Assembly (NCBI RefSeq): GCF_014251255.1
Contig: NZ_CP059182.1
Location: forward strand, 558,001-622,000
Origin: Blattabacterium cuenoti
Lineage (GTDB): Bacteria; Bacteroidota; Bacteroidia; Flavobacteriales; Blattabacteriaceae
DNA length: 64,000 nucleotides
Direction: 5' to 3'
Each line of letters begins with the position of its first letter. Position 1 is the stretch's first letter. Position numbers and translations under genes: made by a program. The notes under the pieces were generated by a model. The model did no database searches. It saw nothing but the letters and a program-made list of their open reading frames with translations, and had not been told where the DNA came from. Shown here one piece after another: positions 1 to 8,540 of the stretch.

Positions 1-2390
1 AAATCTATTCCAAAAAATCCTATAGGAGAAAAAAACATACGAAATCCAACTCCAAAAGATTTATTCATTTTAAATGGATTAAATTTTTTATAAGAATCAC
101 TAATACTTCCTCCTTCTAAAAAGAAGGAAGTCCAAAATTTGGACAAATTTTCATTTTCATTAGAAAATGATTTAATCAAATAACGAATTTCAAAAAGAGA
201 TTTATTATAAATAATTCCTCCATCATTTGGAGTAAGATCTTCATGATCGGAATATCCTCTTAATGAAATATGATCTCTATCTTCTAATTTGTTTCCACCC
301 ATAGAAAATTTATGAAATGAAAAATAATTTTTTTCATTATTCCCTAATATTCCAAATTCTCCACCTACTTTAATTACCATTTGATCTACAATTTTTTTAT
401 ACCAATAAGAAACCATTTTAATCTTAAAAAATTCCATCCAATCTAATTGATTTTTGTTTTTATTCTTTAAAACCAAAGAATAAGGAAGAGTAAAAATTGT
501 ATCAACTTGTATTTTTGATCCATCAATAGGATAAATTAAGTCTGGATCTCCATAAAATCTTTGAAAAGAAATTAAGTAATTTAAATTATTCAATCGTAAA
601 AAAGGATCACTATGACTTTTTTTGTAAAAAAATTTATCATAACACGTCGATAATCTTATTTTAGAATAAGGATCCAAAAAAGTTAAAAATTTATCCCAAT
701 AAATAGAAGATCCTATTTTTTCTAAAAATATTTCTTCATTTTTTGGAAAAAAAGACTTATCGTTTTTTATTTTATTTTTTGAGAAATAAGTTTCAAAAGT
801 AAGAGATGTTGGATTTTTTTTCTCTATCCATGGTTCTGTAAAAGAAAGTCCATAAGATTTTTTATCTTTTCCAAATTGACTAAATAATAATAATTTTTGT
901 CCTTCTCCTTGAGGGATAGGATTCCAATTCCATTTCAAAAAATTAAGAAGAGAAAAATTTCCAAAACTTAATTTTAAGTTTCCAAGAAGTTTTCCTTTTT
1001 CATATCCTCCATGCAATTTGATTTGATTAGATCCTTTTTCAACTACATGCCATTCTATATCTACACGATCATGCTCCTTATTGGGTTTAATATATGGATA
1101 AATTTTATTTGTCTCAAACAGATTTAAATTTACCAAACGAAGTAAACTAGATTTTATTTCTTTAGGAGAAAGAAGATCTCCTGGAGAAGTGGTTAATTCA
1201 CGTCTAATAACATGATCTTTAGTGATTGTATTTCCTGATATATTTACTTTCTTTATATATACTGGATGATTTTCTTCTATTTTTATCTCTAGATGAACTT
1301 GATTTTTATTATCTATTTTTGTTTCTATAGGAACAATTTTTGCGAAAAAATATCCTCTATCTAAATAATTTGAAATAATACTATATGCATAATCTGAATT
1401 AGAAATATTGTTATTAATTCCAATTTTATCATAAGGATCTCCTTTTTTATAAACAAGAATTTTTCTCAAAAAATCTGTTTTAAAAACAGTATTTCCTATA
1501 AAATTAACATCTCCTAAAGAATATTGATTTCCTTCAATCACTTTTATTTTTATGCTATAATTGCCAGATTCTTCTTTCCATATCGTATCTAAAATCACTT
1601 TAGCATCTAGAAATCCCATTGAGAAATATTTTTCTCTAATATTTTTTAAATCATCTTTTATTTTTTCATCTACGAAAAGAAAAGGTTTTTCTATTATGGG
1701 AATATAAAATTTATTTCTAGTCTTAGTCATAAGACTCATCAACATTTTTTGACTTAAAATTTTATTTCCATCAAATAAAATACTTTCTATAAAAGTCTTT
1801 TTTCCTTTTCTCACAGAGAGATTTAAAATATTCTTCTTTTTTTTACAAAATAGAATATTTTTTTTTATATAAATTTCTTTATATCCTTTTTTAAGATAAT
1901 AATCTTTAATTTCATTATGAAGAGATTGAATTAAATCATAAGAAATTTTCTCTCCTTCACGTATTTTTTGAACAGTGTCAAATTGTGTTATTCCAGTCCC
2001 TTTTATATTTATTTTGTGAATTTCTATTGAATCTTCTAAATCAAAAAGCAAATCAATTTCATTTTCTTTTGATGAAAATCTATCCTTTTTATAAAAAATA
2101 GAAATCTTTTTAAAAAGATTACTTTTCCATAATTCTTTAATGATATCATCTATTTTTTTCCCAGGAATTTCAATCTTATCTCCAATAGAAAGATGAGACA
2201 AATTTGAAATAAAAATAGGATCATATTTTGTTTTTCCTATGATTTTAATATTTTTTACAATGAAAAAAGAATTTTTATTTTCTTGAATTCCATTTTCTAT
2301 TCCTATTTGATTTGTTTTAGCAAATAAGAAATGTATTTGTATTATTATTAAAAAGAAAAATATTCTATTTATCTTTTTTTTCATATTCAT
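1..2390 (-). CDS. bamA: BamA outer membrane assembly factor, C-terminus cut by window edge
   Basis: Beta-barrel core of the BAM machine that inserts outer-membrane proteins. About 796 residues are readable without a stop from an ATG at 2390 (or 2384) to the window edge. A lysine-rich start followed by a hydrophobic stretch to about residue 25 looks like a signal peptide. Then come repeated POTRA-type domains (to about residue 430), followed by a surface-antigen barrel carrying the LRGY form of the conserved (V/I)RGF loop motif. The final strand lies beyond base 1. It follows uppS after 38 bp, in the order nadK-uppS-bamA, which is usual in Flavobacteriia. Family assignment is by reading the translation and is firm. 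Confidence 0.93.
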   Translation of the reverse strand, partial: MNMKKKINRIFFFLIIIQIHFLFAKTNQIGIENGIQENKNSFFIVKNIKIIGKTKYDPIFISNLSHLSIGDKIEIPGKKIDDIIKELWKSNLFKKISIFYKKDRFSSKENEIDLLFDLEDSIEIHKINIKGTGITQFDTVQKIREGEKISYDLIQSLHNEIKDYYLKKGYKEIYIKKNILFCKKKKNILNLSVRKGKKTFIESILFDGNKILSQKMLMSLMTKTRNKFYIPIIEKPFLFVDEKIKDDLKNIREKYFSMGFLDAKVILDTIWKEESGNYSIKIKVIEGNQYSLGDVNFIGNTVFKTDFLRKILVYKKGDPYDKIGINNNISNSDYAYSIISNYLDRGYFFAKIVPIETKIDNKNQVHLEIKIEENHPVYIKKVNISGNTITKDHVIRRELTTSPGDLLSPKEIKSSLLRLVNLNLFETNKIYPYIKPNKEHDRVDIEWHVVEKGSNQIKLHGGYEKGKLLGNLKLSFGNFSLLNFLKWNWNPIPQGEGQKLLLFSQFGKDKKSYGLSFTEPWIEKKNPTSLTFETYFSKNKIKNDKSFFPKNEEIFLEKIGSSIYWDKFLTFLDPYSKIRLSTCYDKFFYKKSHSDPFLRLNNLNYLISFQRFYGDPDLIYPIDGSKIQVDTIFTLPYSLVLKNKNKNQLDWMEFFKIKMVSYWYKKIVDQMVIKVGGEFGILGNNEKNYFSFHKFSMGGNKLEDRDHISLRGYSDHEDLTPNDGGIIYNKSLFEIRYLIKSFSNENENLSKFWTSFFLEGGSISDSYKKFNPFKMNKSFGVGFRMFFSPIGFFGID

Positions 2391-2428
2391 TCTTGGTTCA
2401 TAAAATGAAACGCTTAATTAAGTTATCC

Positions 2429-3175
2429 TTATCCAACTTTTCCAAATCTACGTTTCCTTTTTTGATAATTTATTATAGCTTCAAAAAAATCTTTTTTACG
2501 AAAATCTGGCCATAAAACATTGGTAAAATAAAATTCTGCATAAGCAGATTGCCAAAGTAAAAAATTACTGATACGTTGTTCTCCACTAGTTCTAATTATA
2601 AGATCTACATCTGGAATATCATTAGTATATAAATGATTTTTAAAAGAAGAATGAGTTACATCATTTAATGACAAATGTCCAATTTTAACTTTTTCAGCAA
2701 TATTTTTTGTTGCTCTCAAAATCTCCTCTCTTCCTCCATAACTTAAGGCTAAAATTAAAGTTCCCGATGTATTATGTTTCGTTTTTTTTCTAAAAAAAAT
2801 CAATTCTTCTTGAATTAATTTAGAAAATTTTTCTATTTCTCCTATAGGAATAATTTTGACATTATTTTCATGAATTTCTTCTAAATGACTTTTTAAATTA
2901 ACATGAAATAGACGCATTAAATTATCTATTTCCTTTTTTGGACGATTCCAGTTTTCTGAGGAAAAAACATATAAAGTAATATAGGGAATTCCTAATTCTT
3001 TTCCAACACTTATAGTTTCTCTTACAGATTGAATTGCATTTTCATGACCAAATGTTCTTAACTTCCCTCTTTTTTCGGCCCAACGTCCATTCCCATCCAT
3101 AATAATGGCTACATGATGAGGAATATTTTTGTAATTTATTTTTTCTAACAAATTTTCCATAAAATCATAATCCAT
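2429..3175 (-). CDS. uppS: Isoprenyl transferase (undecaprenyl diphosphate synthase)
   Basis: Condenses isopentenyl diphosphate units in cis onto farnesyl diphosphate to make the undecaprenyl carrier lipid for peptidoglycan. The 248-residue protein has the signature IIMDGNGRWAEKRG near residues 24-37 with the catalytic Asp, and DLIIRTSGEQRISNFLLWQ with the substrate-binding RxSGExR near residue 190. The length is normal for the family. ATG at 3175 is taken as the start; an in-frame ATG at 3160 (MENLLEK) fits the family start equally well. It sits between nadK and bamA on the same strand, so co-transcription is likely. Confidence 0.95.
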   Translation of the reverse strand: MDYDFMENLLEKINYKNIPHHVAIIMDGNGRWAEKRGKLRTFGHENAIQSVRETISVGKELGIPYITLYVFSSENWNRPKKEIDNLMRLFHVNLKSHLEEIHENNVKIIPIGEIEKFSKLIQEELIFFRKKTKHNTSGTLILALSYGGREEILRATKNIAEKVKIGHLSLNDVTHSSFKNHLYTNDIPDVDLIIRTSGEQRISNFLLWQSAYAEFYFTNVLWPDFRKKDFFEAIINYQKRKRRFGKVG

Positions 3176-3269
3176 AGTTCTATTCGACTCTACTTAACTT
3201 TTTTAGTAGACTAATAATTAAACTAACAAATATATATAGAAAATTAAGAAAAGATAGACTGTTTTTATT

Positions 3270-4157
3270 TTAATTTCTTTGATCCATTCCCCATAATAAT
3301 TTTTCTCGTAAAGTTTTATAGTAAGTTTGTTTTTTTTCTTGAATTAAATATATATAAAAAGGAGCTTTTCTAATAGATAATTCATTCTCCTGACTTAAAG
3401 AAGTAAGCCGAGTGTCCAAAGACAAAGAATAAGATTGAACACGACTATGTATTTTTAAATGTACTTTTTGATGATCTGAAATAATTAATGGACGTGAAAA
3501 TAAATTGTGTGGAGATATAGGAGTAAGAACAAAATTTTTATTATCTGGAGTAATAATTGGCCCTCCACAACTTAAAGAATATCCGGTAGAACCAGTAGGT
3601 GTAGAGATAATTAATCCATCTGCCCAATAAGATGTTAAAAATTCATTATCTATATATGCATCTATAGTAATCATGGAAACTGTTTCTTTACGAAAAATCA
3701 CTATTTCATTTAACGCAAAATTAAAAAATAGATCATGATTTTTTATGATCGAAGTTTCTAACCATAATAAACTGCGAGGAATTAAATGAAATTTTTGATT
3801 AAAAATTTGATCTATTTTTTTTAGAAAAACATCCTTGTTAAAAGTTGCTAAAAATCCTAAATTTCCTGTATTGACTCCAACAATAGGAATTCCTGAATCT
3901 CTAATTAGAGTAATAGCAGATAATATAGTTCCATCTCCTCCAAAAGTAAACATTAAACTGAAATCTTTTGTTAATTCCTTATAATGAGAAAAAATTGGAA
4001 AATTCAAATTTTTAAATTCTTCAAAAGAAGATAAAACATTAAAAAATGATTTCTCAATATAAATTTTTATTGAATGATTTGATATATAGCCTATGAACTG
4101 TTTCATGTATGGAATATTTTTCTTAACAAATTTTTGTCCATATACGGCTATTTTCAT
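3270..4157 (-). CDS. nadK: NAD kinase
   Basis: Phosphorylates NAD to NADP. The start is set at ATG 4157 (MKIAVYGQKF), which matches the flavobacterial family. The open frame extends 22 codons further upstream, but that stretch is low-complexity and lysine-rich. The 295-residue protein shows FGGDGTILSA (the GGDGT nucleotide motif, near residue 70), NLGFLATF, and TPTGSTGYSLSCGGPI (the TGSTAY-like loop, near residue 185). It is first of the minus-strand set nadK-uppS-bamA and diverges from the mevalonate-type kinase across 136 bp. Confidence 0.95.
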   Translation of the reverse strand: MKIAVYGQKFVKKNIPYMKQFIGYISNHSIKIYIEKSFFNVLSSFEEFKNLNFPIFSHYKELTKDFSLMFTFGGDGTILSAITLIRDSGIPIVGVNTGNLGFLATFNKDVFLKKIDQIFNQKFHLIPRSLLWLETSIIKNHDLFFNFALNEIVIFRKETVSMITIDAYIDNEFLTSYWADGLIISTPTGSTGYSLSCGGPIITPDNKNFVLTPISPHNLFSRPLIISDHQKVHLKIHSRVQSYSLSLDTRLTSLSQENELSIRKAPFYIYLIQEKKQTYYKTLREKLLWGMDQRN

Positions 4158-4255
4158 TGTGTATTTACTTAATTTTTTTTTCTTAAAATAAATAAAAATT
4201 ACAAATTTTATTGATTTATTCACATTTTACTTAATTAGTTTCGTCTTAATTAAAC

Positions 4256-4263
4256 TAAATTTG
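4256..4263 (+). promoter_or_regulatory. Candidate Bacteroidetes -7 promoter element
   Basis: The octamer TAAATTTG matches the Bacteroidetes primary sigma -7 consensus TAnnTTTG and ends 31 nt before the ATG of the mevalonate-type kinase gene. No TTTG (-33) box was found at the usual spacing, so only half of the promoter is supported. Confidence 0.4.
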
Positions 4264-4293
4264 TTTTTTTTGTTTCTTTAAAAAAAGAAAACA

Positions 4294-5229
4294 ATGAAAC
4301 AATCTTTATTTCATGCTAAAGTTCTTTTGTTTGGAGAATATGGAATTTTGGAAAATTCTAGTGGACTTTCTATTCCTCATGATTCCTATCAAGGAACTTT
4401 AAAATTTCAATCTACTTCTTCTAGAGAATTTTTTTCTTCTAATTTAGAATTAGAAAAATATTTTAAATTTTTATTTTTTCTAGAAAAAAATAAAAATTTA
4501 GTTTCATTAAATCTGAAAAAATTATATGAGGATATTCAAAAAGGAATTTTTTTTTATTCAAACATTCCTCAAAAATATGGAATTGGAAGTTCAGGTGCAT
4601 TAGTTGCCGCTATTTATGAGAAATATGCTATAAGTAAATTGAAAAAATGTACAAAAAAACACGAAAACATAATAAATTTAAGGAAAATATTTAGTCAAAT
4701 GGAATCTTTTTTTCACGGAAAAAGTTCTGGAATTGATCCTTTAATTTGTTACTTAAATATTCCTTTGCTTATTCGTTCAGAAACGAATATCTCTTCTATA
4801 AGAATTCCTACAAAAAGAATAAAAAAAGGAAAAGGAGCTATTTTTTTACTAGATTCAGGAAAACCCAGTAAAACATCATCCATGATAAAATTTTTTTTAG
4901 AAAAATTAAAACATGATAAATTTAGAAAAATATTGAAAGAAGAATTTATAAAATATAATGAAAAATGTATAGAAACTTTTCTTAAAGGAGATTTTAAAGT
5001 TTTACTAAAACACGTCAAGTTACTTTCCGCTTGGGTTTTTCATCATTTTCGTCCTATGATTCCAAAAAATTTTTTGAAAATATGGGAAGAAGGACTTTTC
5101 ACGAACATACATTATCTAAAATTGTGTGGTTCTGGAGGAGGAGGTTTCTTATTAGTATTTACTCCAAATTATGATTTATCTATAAAAAAACTAAAAAAAT
5201 ATACAACAGAAGTTCTTTTTCGTTTTTAA
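4294..5229 (+). CDS. GHMP-family kinase, mevalonate kinase-like
   Basis: Small-molecule kinase of the GHMP superfamily, 311 residues, probably acting on mevalonate in isoprenoid synthesis as in Flavobacteriia. Visible motifs are an N-terminal KVLLFGEYGIL strand, the ATP-binding glycine-serine loop YGIGSSGALVAA near residue 95, GKSSGIDPLI near residue 145 with the catalytic Asp, and a C-terminal glycine-rich CGSGGGGFLLVF. The following rluB-family gene 16 bp downstream is also its common flavobacterial neighbour. Other mevalonate-pathway genes are not in the window, so the exact substrate rests on family resemblance. Confidence 0.8.
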   Translation: MKQSLFHAKVLLFGEYGILENSSGLSIPHDSYQGTLKFQSTSSREFFSSNLELEKYFKFLFFLEKNKNLVSLNLKKLYEDIQKGIFFYSNIPQKYGIGSSGALVAAIYEKYAISKLKKCTKKHENIINLRKIFSQMESFFHGKSSGIDPLICYLNIPLLIRSETNISSIRIPTKRIKKGKGAIFLLDSGKPSKTSSMIKFFLEKLKHDKFRKILKEEFIKYNEKCIETFLKGDFKVLLKHVKLLSAWVFHHFRPMIPKNFLKIWEEGLFTNIHYLKLCGSGGGGFLLVFTPNYDLSIKKLKKYTTEVLFRF

Positions 5230-5245
5230 AGAAAAAAAGTTGATA

Positions 5246-5989
5246 ATGAACAAAAAAAAAGATGGGTTTATACGATTAAATCATTACTTATCTAATGCAG
5301 GTATTTCTTCAAGAAGAAAATCTGATCAATTGATTCAATCAGGAGTTGTAGAAGTGAATGGAAAATATGTTTCAAAACTAGGAACTATAATTCACGTAAA
5401 TGATATTGTCAAATTACATGGACATCGCATTAAAAATAAAAAAAAAATATATATACTTCTTAATAAACCAAAAGGAGTTATCACTTCTACAAGTGACAGA
5501 TATAAAAGAAAAACAGTTATGGATTTAATACCAAATTTTTCTAATAATCGAGTCTTCCCTGTAGGAAGACTCGATCGTTTAACCACAGGAGTCTTACTTC
5601 TTACAAATGATGGATCTCTCACTGAAAAATTAACTCATCCAAAATATAATATTAAAAAAATATATCATGTTTTATTAAACAAAAAAATTAAACCCCAAGA
5701 TATTGATCTCATTAGAAAAGGAAAGATATCTCTTTATGAAGGAAGAATCAAAGTTGATTTTATTTCCTGCGGAAATAGAAAAAATAGAATAAAAATAGGA
5801 TTACATATAGGATGGAATAGAGTGATTAGACGCCTTTTTAAAAAACTAACTTATCAAGTTATACAACTAGACAGAGTGAATTTTGGAGGATTCACTAAAA
5901 AAAATCTTAAAGTAGGATGTTGGTGTTTTTTAAATAAAAAAGAAATAAATAACACAATAAAAATTCATGAAAAAAATAAGCATTATTAA
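5246..5989 (+). CDS. rluB: rRNA pseudouridine synthase, RluB/RsuA family
   Basis: Isomerises a uridine of rRNA (23S in RluB). An N-terminal S4 RNA-binding domain (RLNHYLSNAGISSRRKSDQL, residues about 8-27, then VVEVNGK) is followed by the catalytic domain with FPVGRLDRLTTGVLLLTNDG, whose Asp is the nucleophile, and LTHPKYNIKKIYHV. The start is ATG 5246; an in-frame TTG six bases earlier is not needed. The C-terminal 23 nt overlap the start of aroQ in another frame, so the two genes are probably co-translated. RsuA and RluB are hard to separate by eye; RluB is preferred by length and neighbourhood. Confidence 0.87.
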   Translation: MNKKKDGFIRLNHYLSNAGISSRRKSDQLIQSGVVEVNGKYVSKLGTIIHVNDIVKLHGHRIKNKKKIYILLNKPKGVITSTSDRYKRKTVMDLIPNFSNNRVFPVGRLDRLTTGVLLLTNDGSLTEKLTHPKYNIKKIYHVLLNKKIKPQDIDLIRKGKISLYEGRIKVDFISCGNRKNRIKIGLHIGWNRVIRRLFKKLTYQVIQLDRVNFGGFTKKNLKVGCWCFLNKKEINNTIKIHEKNKHY

Positions 5990-6391
5990 TGGTCCTAATT
6001 TAAATCTTTTAGGAAAAAGAGAACCAGAATTATATGGAACTGAAAGTTTTGTATACTTCCTGAAAAAATTGAAAAAAAAAAACTTTTTTGTGATATAGAT
6101 ATCACTTATTATCAAAGTAATCACGAAGGAAAAATTATAGACATTTTACATGTTGTTGGATTTCAATCAGATGGAATTGTAATTAATGCGGGAGCTTACA
6201 CTCATACATCTTTAGGGATTGCTGATGCTATTAAATCAATCCCAGCTCCAGTTATAGAAGTTCATATTTCTAATGTCCATTCAAGGGAATCTTTTAGAAA
6301 AAGATCATTTTTATCTTCTGTATGCAAAGGAACTATTTTTGGATTTGGATTAAAATCTTATGAGTTGGGAATAATCAGTTTTTTTTTATAA
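5967..6391 (+). CDS. aroQ: 3-dehydroquinate dehydratase (type II), frameshifted at A11
   Basis: Third step of the shikimate pathway (dehydroquinate to dehydroshikimate). The protein opens correctly (ISIINGPNLNLLGKREPELY, with the active-site loop and Tyr) but after residue about 40 meets TAG at 6096-6098. If the run of eleven A at 6072-6082 is read as twelve, the frame continues through DIDITYYQSNHEGKIIDILH, INAGAYTHTSLGIADAI, EVHISNVHSRESFRKRS and on to the stop at 6389-6391. That gives 141 residues, the normal type II length with all family motifs. Selection therefore still acts on the downstream part. Either transcriptional slippage restores the frame, or the gene is a young pseudogene or carries a sequencing error. 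Confidence 0.85.
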
Positions 6392-6394
6392 AAT

Positions 6395-6984
6395 TTATTT
6401 CAAATTATGAAATTTTTCAATAAAACGAATAATTTTTTCTTTTCCATATTTTTTCTTTACAGAAACTTGAAAACATTTAGGAATTGAAAAAAATTTTTTT
6501 TCAATTTTTTTTTTATGTAAAAAAATATTTTTATTAAGATTTCTTTTATTTAATTTATCTGTTTTTGTAAAAATAATACAAAAATGAATTCCAAATATTT
6601 TCAATTTTTGCATGAAATCTATATCCATTTTTTGTAGTGTAATTCTGCAATCAATTAATAAAAACAAACAAGTAAAATTTTTATGAAAAATGTAGTCTTT
6701 GATTAATTTATCTGTTTTTTTTTTTCTCTCTTTTTTTTAGTAGAATACCCATATCCGGGTAAATCTATTAAATACCATTGATGATTTATTAAAAAATAAT
6801 TAATAAATTCTGTTCTTCCAGGATGGGAAGAAACTCTGGCAAGTTTTTTTCCAATAATAAGATTAATTAAACTAGATTTTCCTACATTAGAACGTCCAGC
6901 AAAAACATATTTAGGGAAATCAGAAAAAAAGAATTGATTTGAAGTGACCATACTTCCTTTAAATTGTGCTGAAAGAATTTTCAT
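6395..6984 (-). CDS. engB: Ribosome biogenesis GTPase EngB/YsxC, frameshifted at A11
   Basis: GTPase needed for assembly of the large ribosomal subunit. The start is ATG 6984 (MKILSAQF); ATG 6999 is upstream in frame. The first frame gives [16 protein letters not shown] (G1), [12 protein letters not shown] (G2) and [14 protein letters not shown] (G3). It then stops at 6703 just after a run of eleven A on the coding strand (plus-strand T at 6715-6725). One added A joins it to the frame with [12 protein letters not shown] (G4, TKTD) and the conserved C-terminal helix, ending at 6395. Every G motif is preserved across the two frames, so the break is recent or corrected during expression. Confidence 0.85.
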
Positions 6985-7747
6985 AGTTTTTTTTTTCAAA
7001 TTTAGAAAGCCATTTTTCTAATATTTCTATAAATTTTTTTGGATGTTCCATCATAGGAACATGTCCGCATTTGTCTATCCAATGTAATTCAGAATGAGGA
7101 AGCAGCCTATAAAATTCTTTCGCTACTTCTGGAGGGGTTACATGATCTTGTTTTCCCCAAATTAAACAAATAGGCTGATGAATCATAGACAAATCTTTTG
7201 ACATATTGTATTTCATAGCGCTTCTTGCAAGATACAAAGTTTTAATTCCTTTTTTCTTATCATTCACAATATGAAATACTTCATCTACTAATTTTTTAGT
7301 AGCAATTTTAGGATTAAAAAATACTTCCTGTGATTTTTTTTTAATATATTCGTAATTTTCTCTTTTAGGAAAAGCATCTCCAAAAGATTTTTCAAATAAA
7401 CCTGAACTTCCTGTAAGAACAACAGAGTGAACTAAATCCAATCTTTTTTTTGCTATTATTAAAGCAATATGTCCTCCAAGAGAATTCCCTATTAATGTCG
7501 ATTTTTTAACACCTATCTCACTTAAAAATTGAGCAATATATTTAGATAAACTATAAATATTTGTAAGAAATAAAGGCCTATTATAAAGAGGAAGTGAAGG
7601 AATAATCACTTGATATCCTTTTTTTGGAAAAAAATCTAAAAGAGCATTAAAATTGCTTAATCCTCCCATCAACCCATGAAGTAGTATTAAGGGATGACCT
7701 TTTCCCTTTTTTATATAAGAATACTTTTTTTCTTTTTGAATACACAT
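6959..7747 (-). CDS. Alpha/beta-fold hydrolase
   Basis: Serine hydrolase of the alpha/beta fold, 262 residues, substrate unknown. An oxyanion HGLMGG lies near residue 25, the nucleophile elbow is GNSLGGH near residue 90, the acid is in [10 protein letters not shown] near residue 196, and the catalytic His is in [12 protein letters not shown] near residue 230, so the triad is complete. It lies 4 bp after rnc and overlaps the start of engB, in an apparent acpP-fabF-rnc-hydrolase-engB unit. The last nine residues after a coding-strand A10 run look frameshifted (see findings). Homologues beside engB in Bacteroidetes are annotated only as hydrolases. Confidence 0.85.
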   Translation of the reverse strand: MCIQKEKKYSYIKKGKGHPLILLHGLMGGLSNFNALLDFFPKKGYQVIIPSLPLYNRPLFLTNIYSLSKYIAQFLSEIGVKKSTLIGNSLGGHIALIIAKKRLDLVHSVVLTGSSGLFEKSFGDAFPKRENYEYIKKKSQEVFFNPKIATKKLVDEVFHIVNDKKKGIKTLYLARSAMKYNMSKDLSMIHQPICLIWGKQDHVTPPEVAKEFYRLLPHSELHWIDKCGHVPMMEHPKKFIEILEKWLSKFEKKNYENSFSTI

Positions 7748-7751
7748 AAAA

Positions 7752-8540
7752 TCATATGTTTTTATTATTAAGTTGTTTTTTTTTCCATTTTTCTTGAATT
7801 AAAAAATAGGCTTTTTTAGCTGCAATTTCTTCTGATTTTTTTTTTGACGGACCTCTTCCTTTAGTTTTTATTCCATATTTAGAAACGGTAAATTCAGACA
7901 GATAAGTAATTATCTGTTTATTTTTTTCTGAAACTCCTTTTTCTTCTCTAAAAGTGTTAAAATTTATAAAAAATTTGTTTTTTTGAGACCATTCTATAAT
8001 CCATACTTTGTAACTAAAAATCTCCTTTTGCAACTTTGCAACATTAACATGAGAATGTAATATTTTTTTATATACAAAATCTTTGCAACCTTTGTATCCT
8101 ATTTCTAAATAAATGAATCCTATTAAAGCTTCAAGAATATTTCCTAATATATTATCTGATATAATTGTATTTTCTTTTTTTAAAAAAATATCTGTAAGAG
8201 TTAATTTTTTAGAAATTTCATTTAAATTTCTTCTACATACGATTTTAGATCGTACTTGAGTTAATTCCCCTTCTTTTTTTTCAGGAAGTCTTTCACATAA
8301 AAAATGTGAAATAATGGAATTTAATACAGCATCTCCCAAGAATTCTAATCTTTGAAAATCAAAAAAATAATTCTTTTTATCAAAATTTCTTTTTTTTGTT
8401 GAAAAGCTATGAATAAATACCTTTTTCAACAATTTTAAATTATTAGGACAAAAACCCAATATTTTTTTTAATTTACTAATTAAAACAGAATCATCATTTT
8501 CATCATTTTTTTTCATCAAAAAAATGTTATTAAATAACAT
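7752..8540 (-). CDS. rnc: Ribonuclease III
   Basis: Double-strand-specific endoribonuclease that processes rRNA precursors. An N-terminal nuclease domain carries the signature QRLEFLGDAVLNSII near residue 65 and the second acidic site NILGNILEALIGFIYLE near residue 135. A C-terminal dsRNA-binding domain ends in GRGPSKKKSEEIAAKKAY near residue 240. The 262-residue length is normal. ATG 8540 overlaps the end of fabF by 11 nt; ATG 8516 (MKKNDEN) is a possible alternative. The acpP-fabF-rnc order is conserved in Bacteroidetes. Confidence 0.94.
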   Translation of the reverse strand: MLFNNIFLMKKNDENDDSVLISKLKKILGFCPNNLKLLKKVFIHSFSTKKRNFDKKNYFFDFQRLEFLGDAVLNSIISHFLCERLPEKKEGELTQVRSKIVCRRNLNEISKKLTLTDIFLKKENTIISDNILGNILEALIGFIYLEIGYKGCKDFVYKKILHSHVNVAKLQKEIFSYKVWIIEWSQKNKFFINFNTFREEKGVSEKNKQIITYLSEFTVSKYGIKTKGRGPSKKKSEEIAAKKAYFLIQEKWKKKQLNNKNI

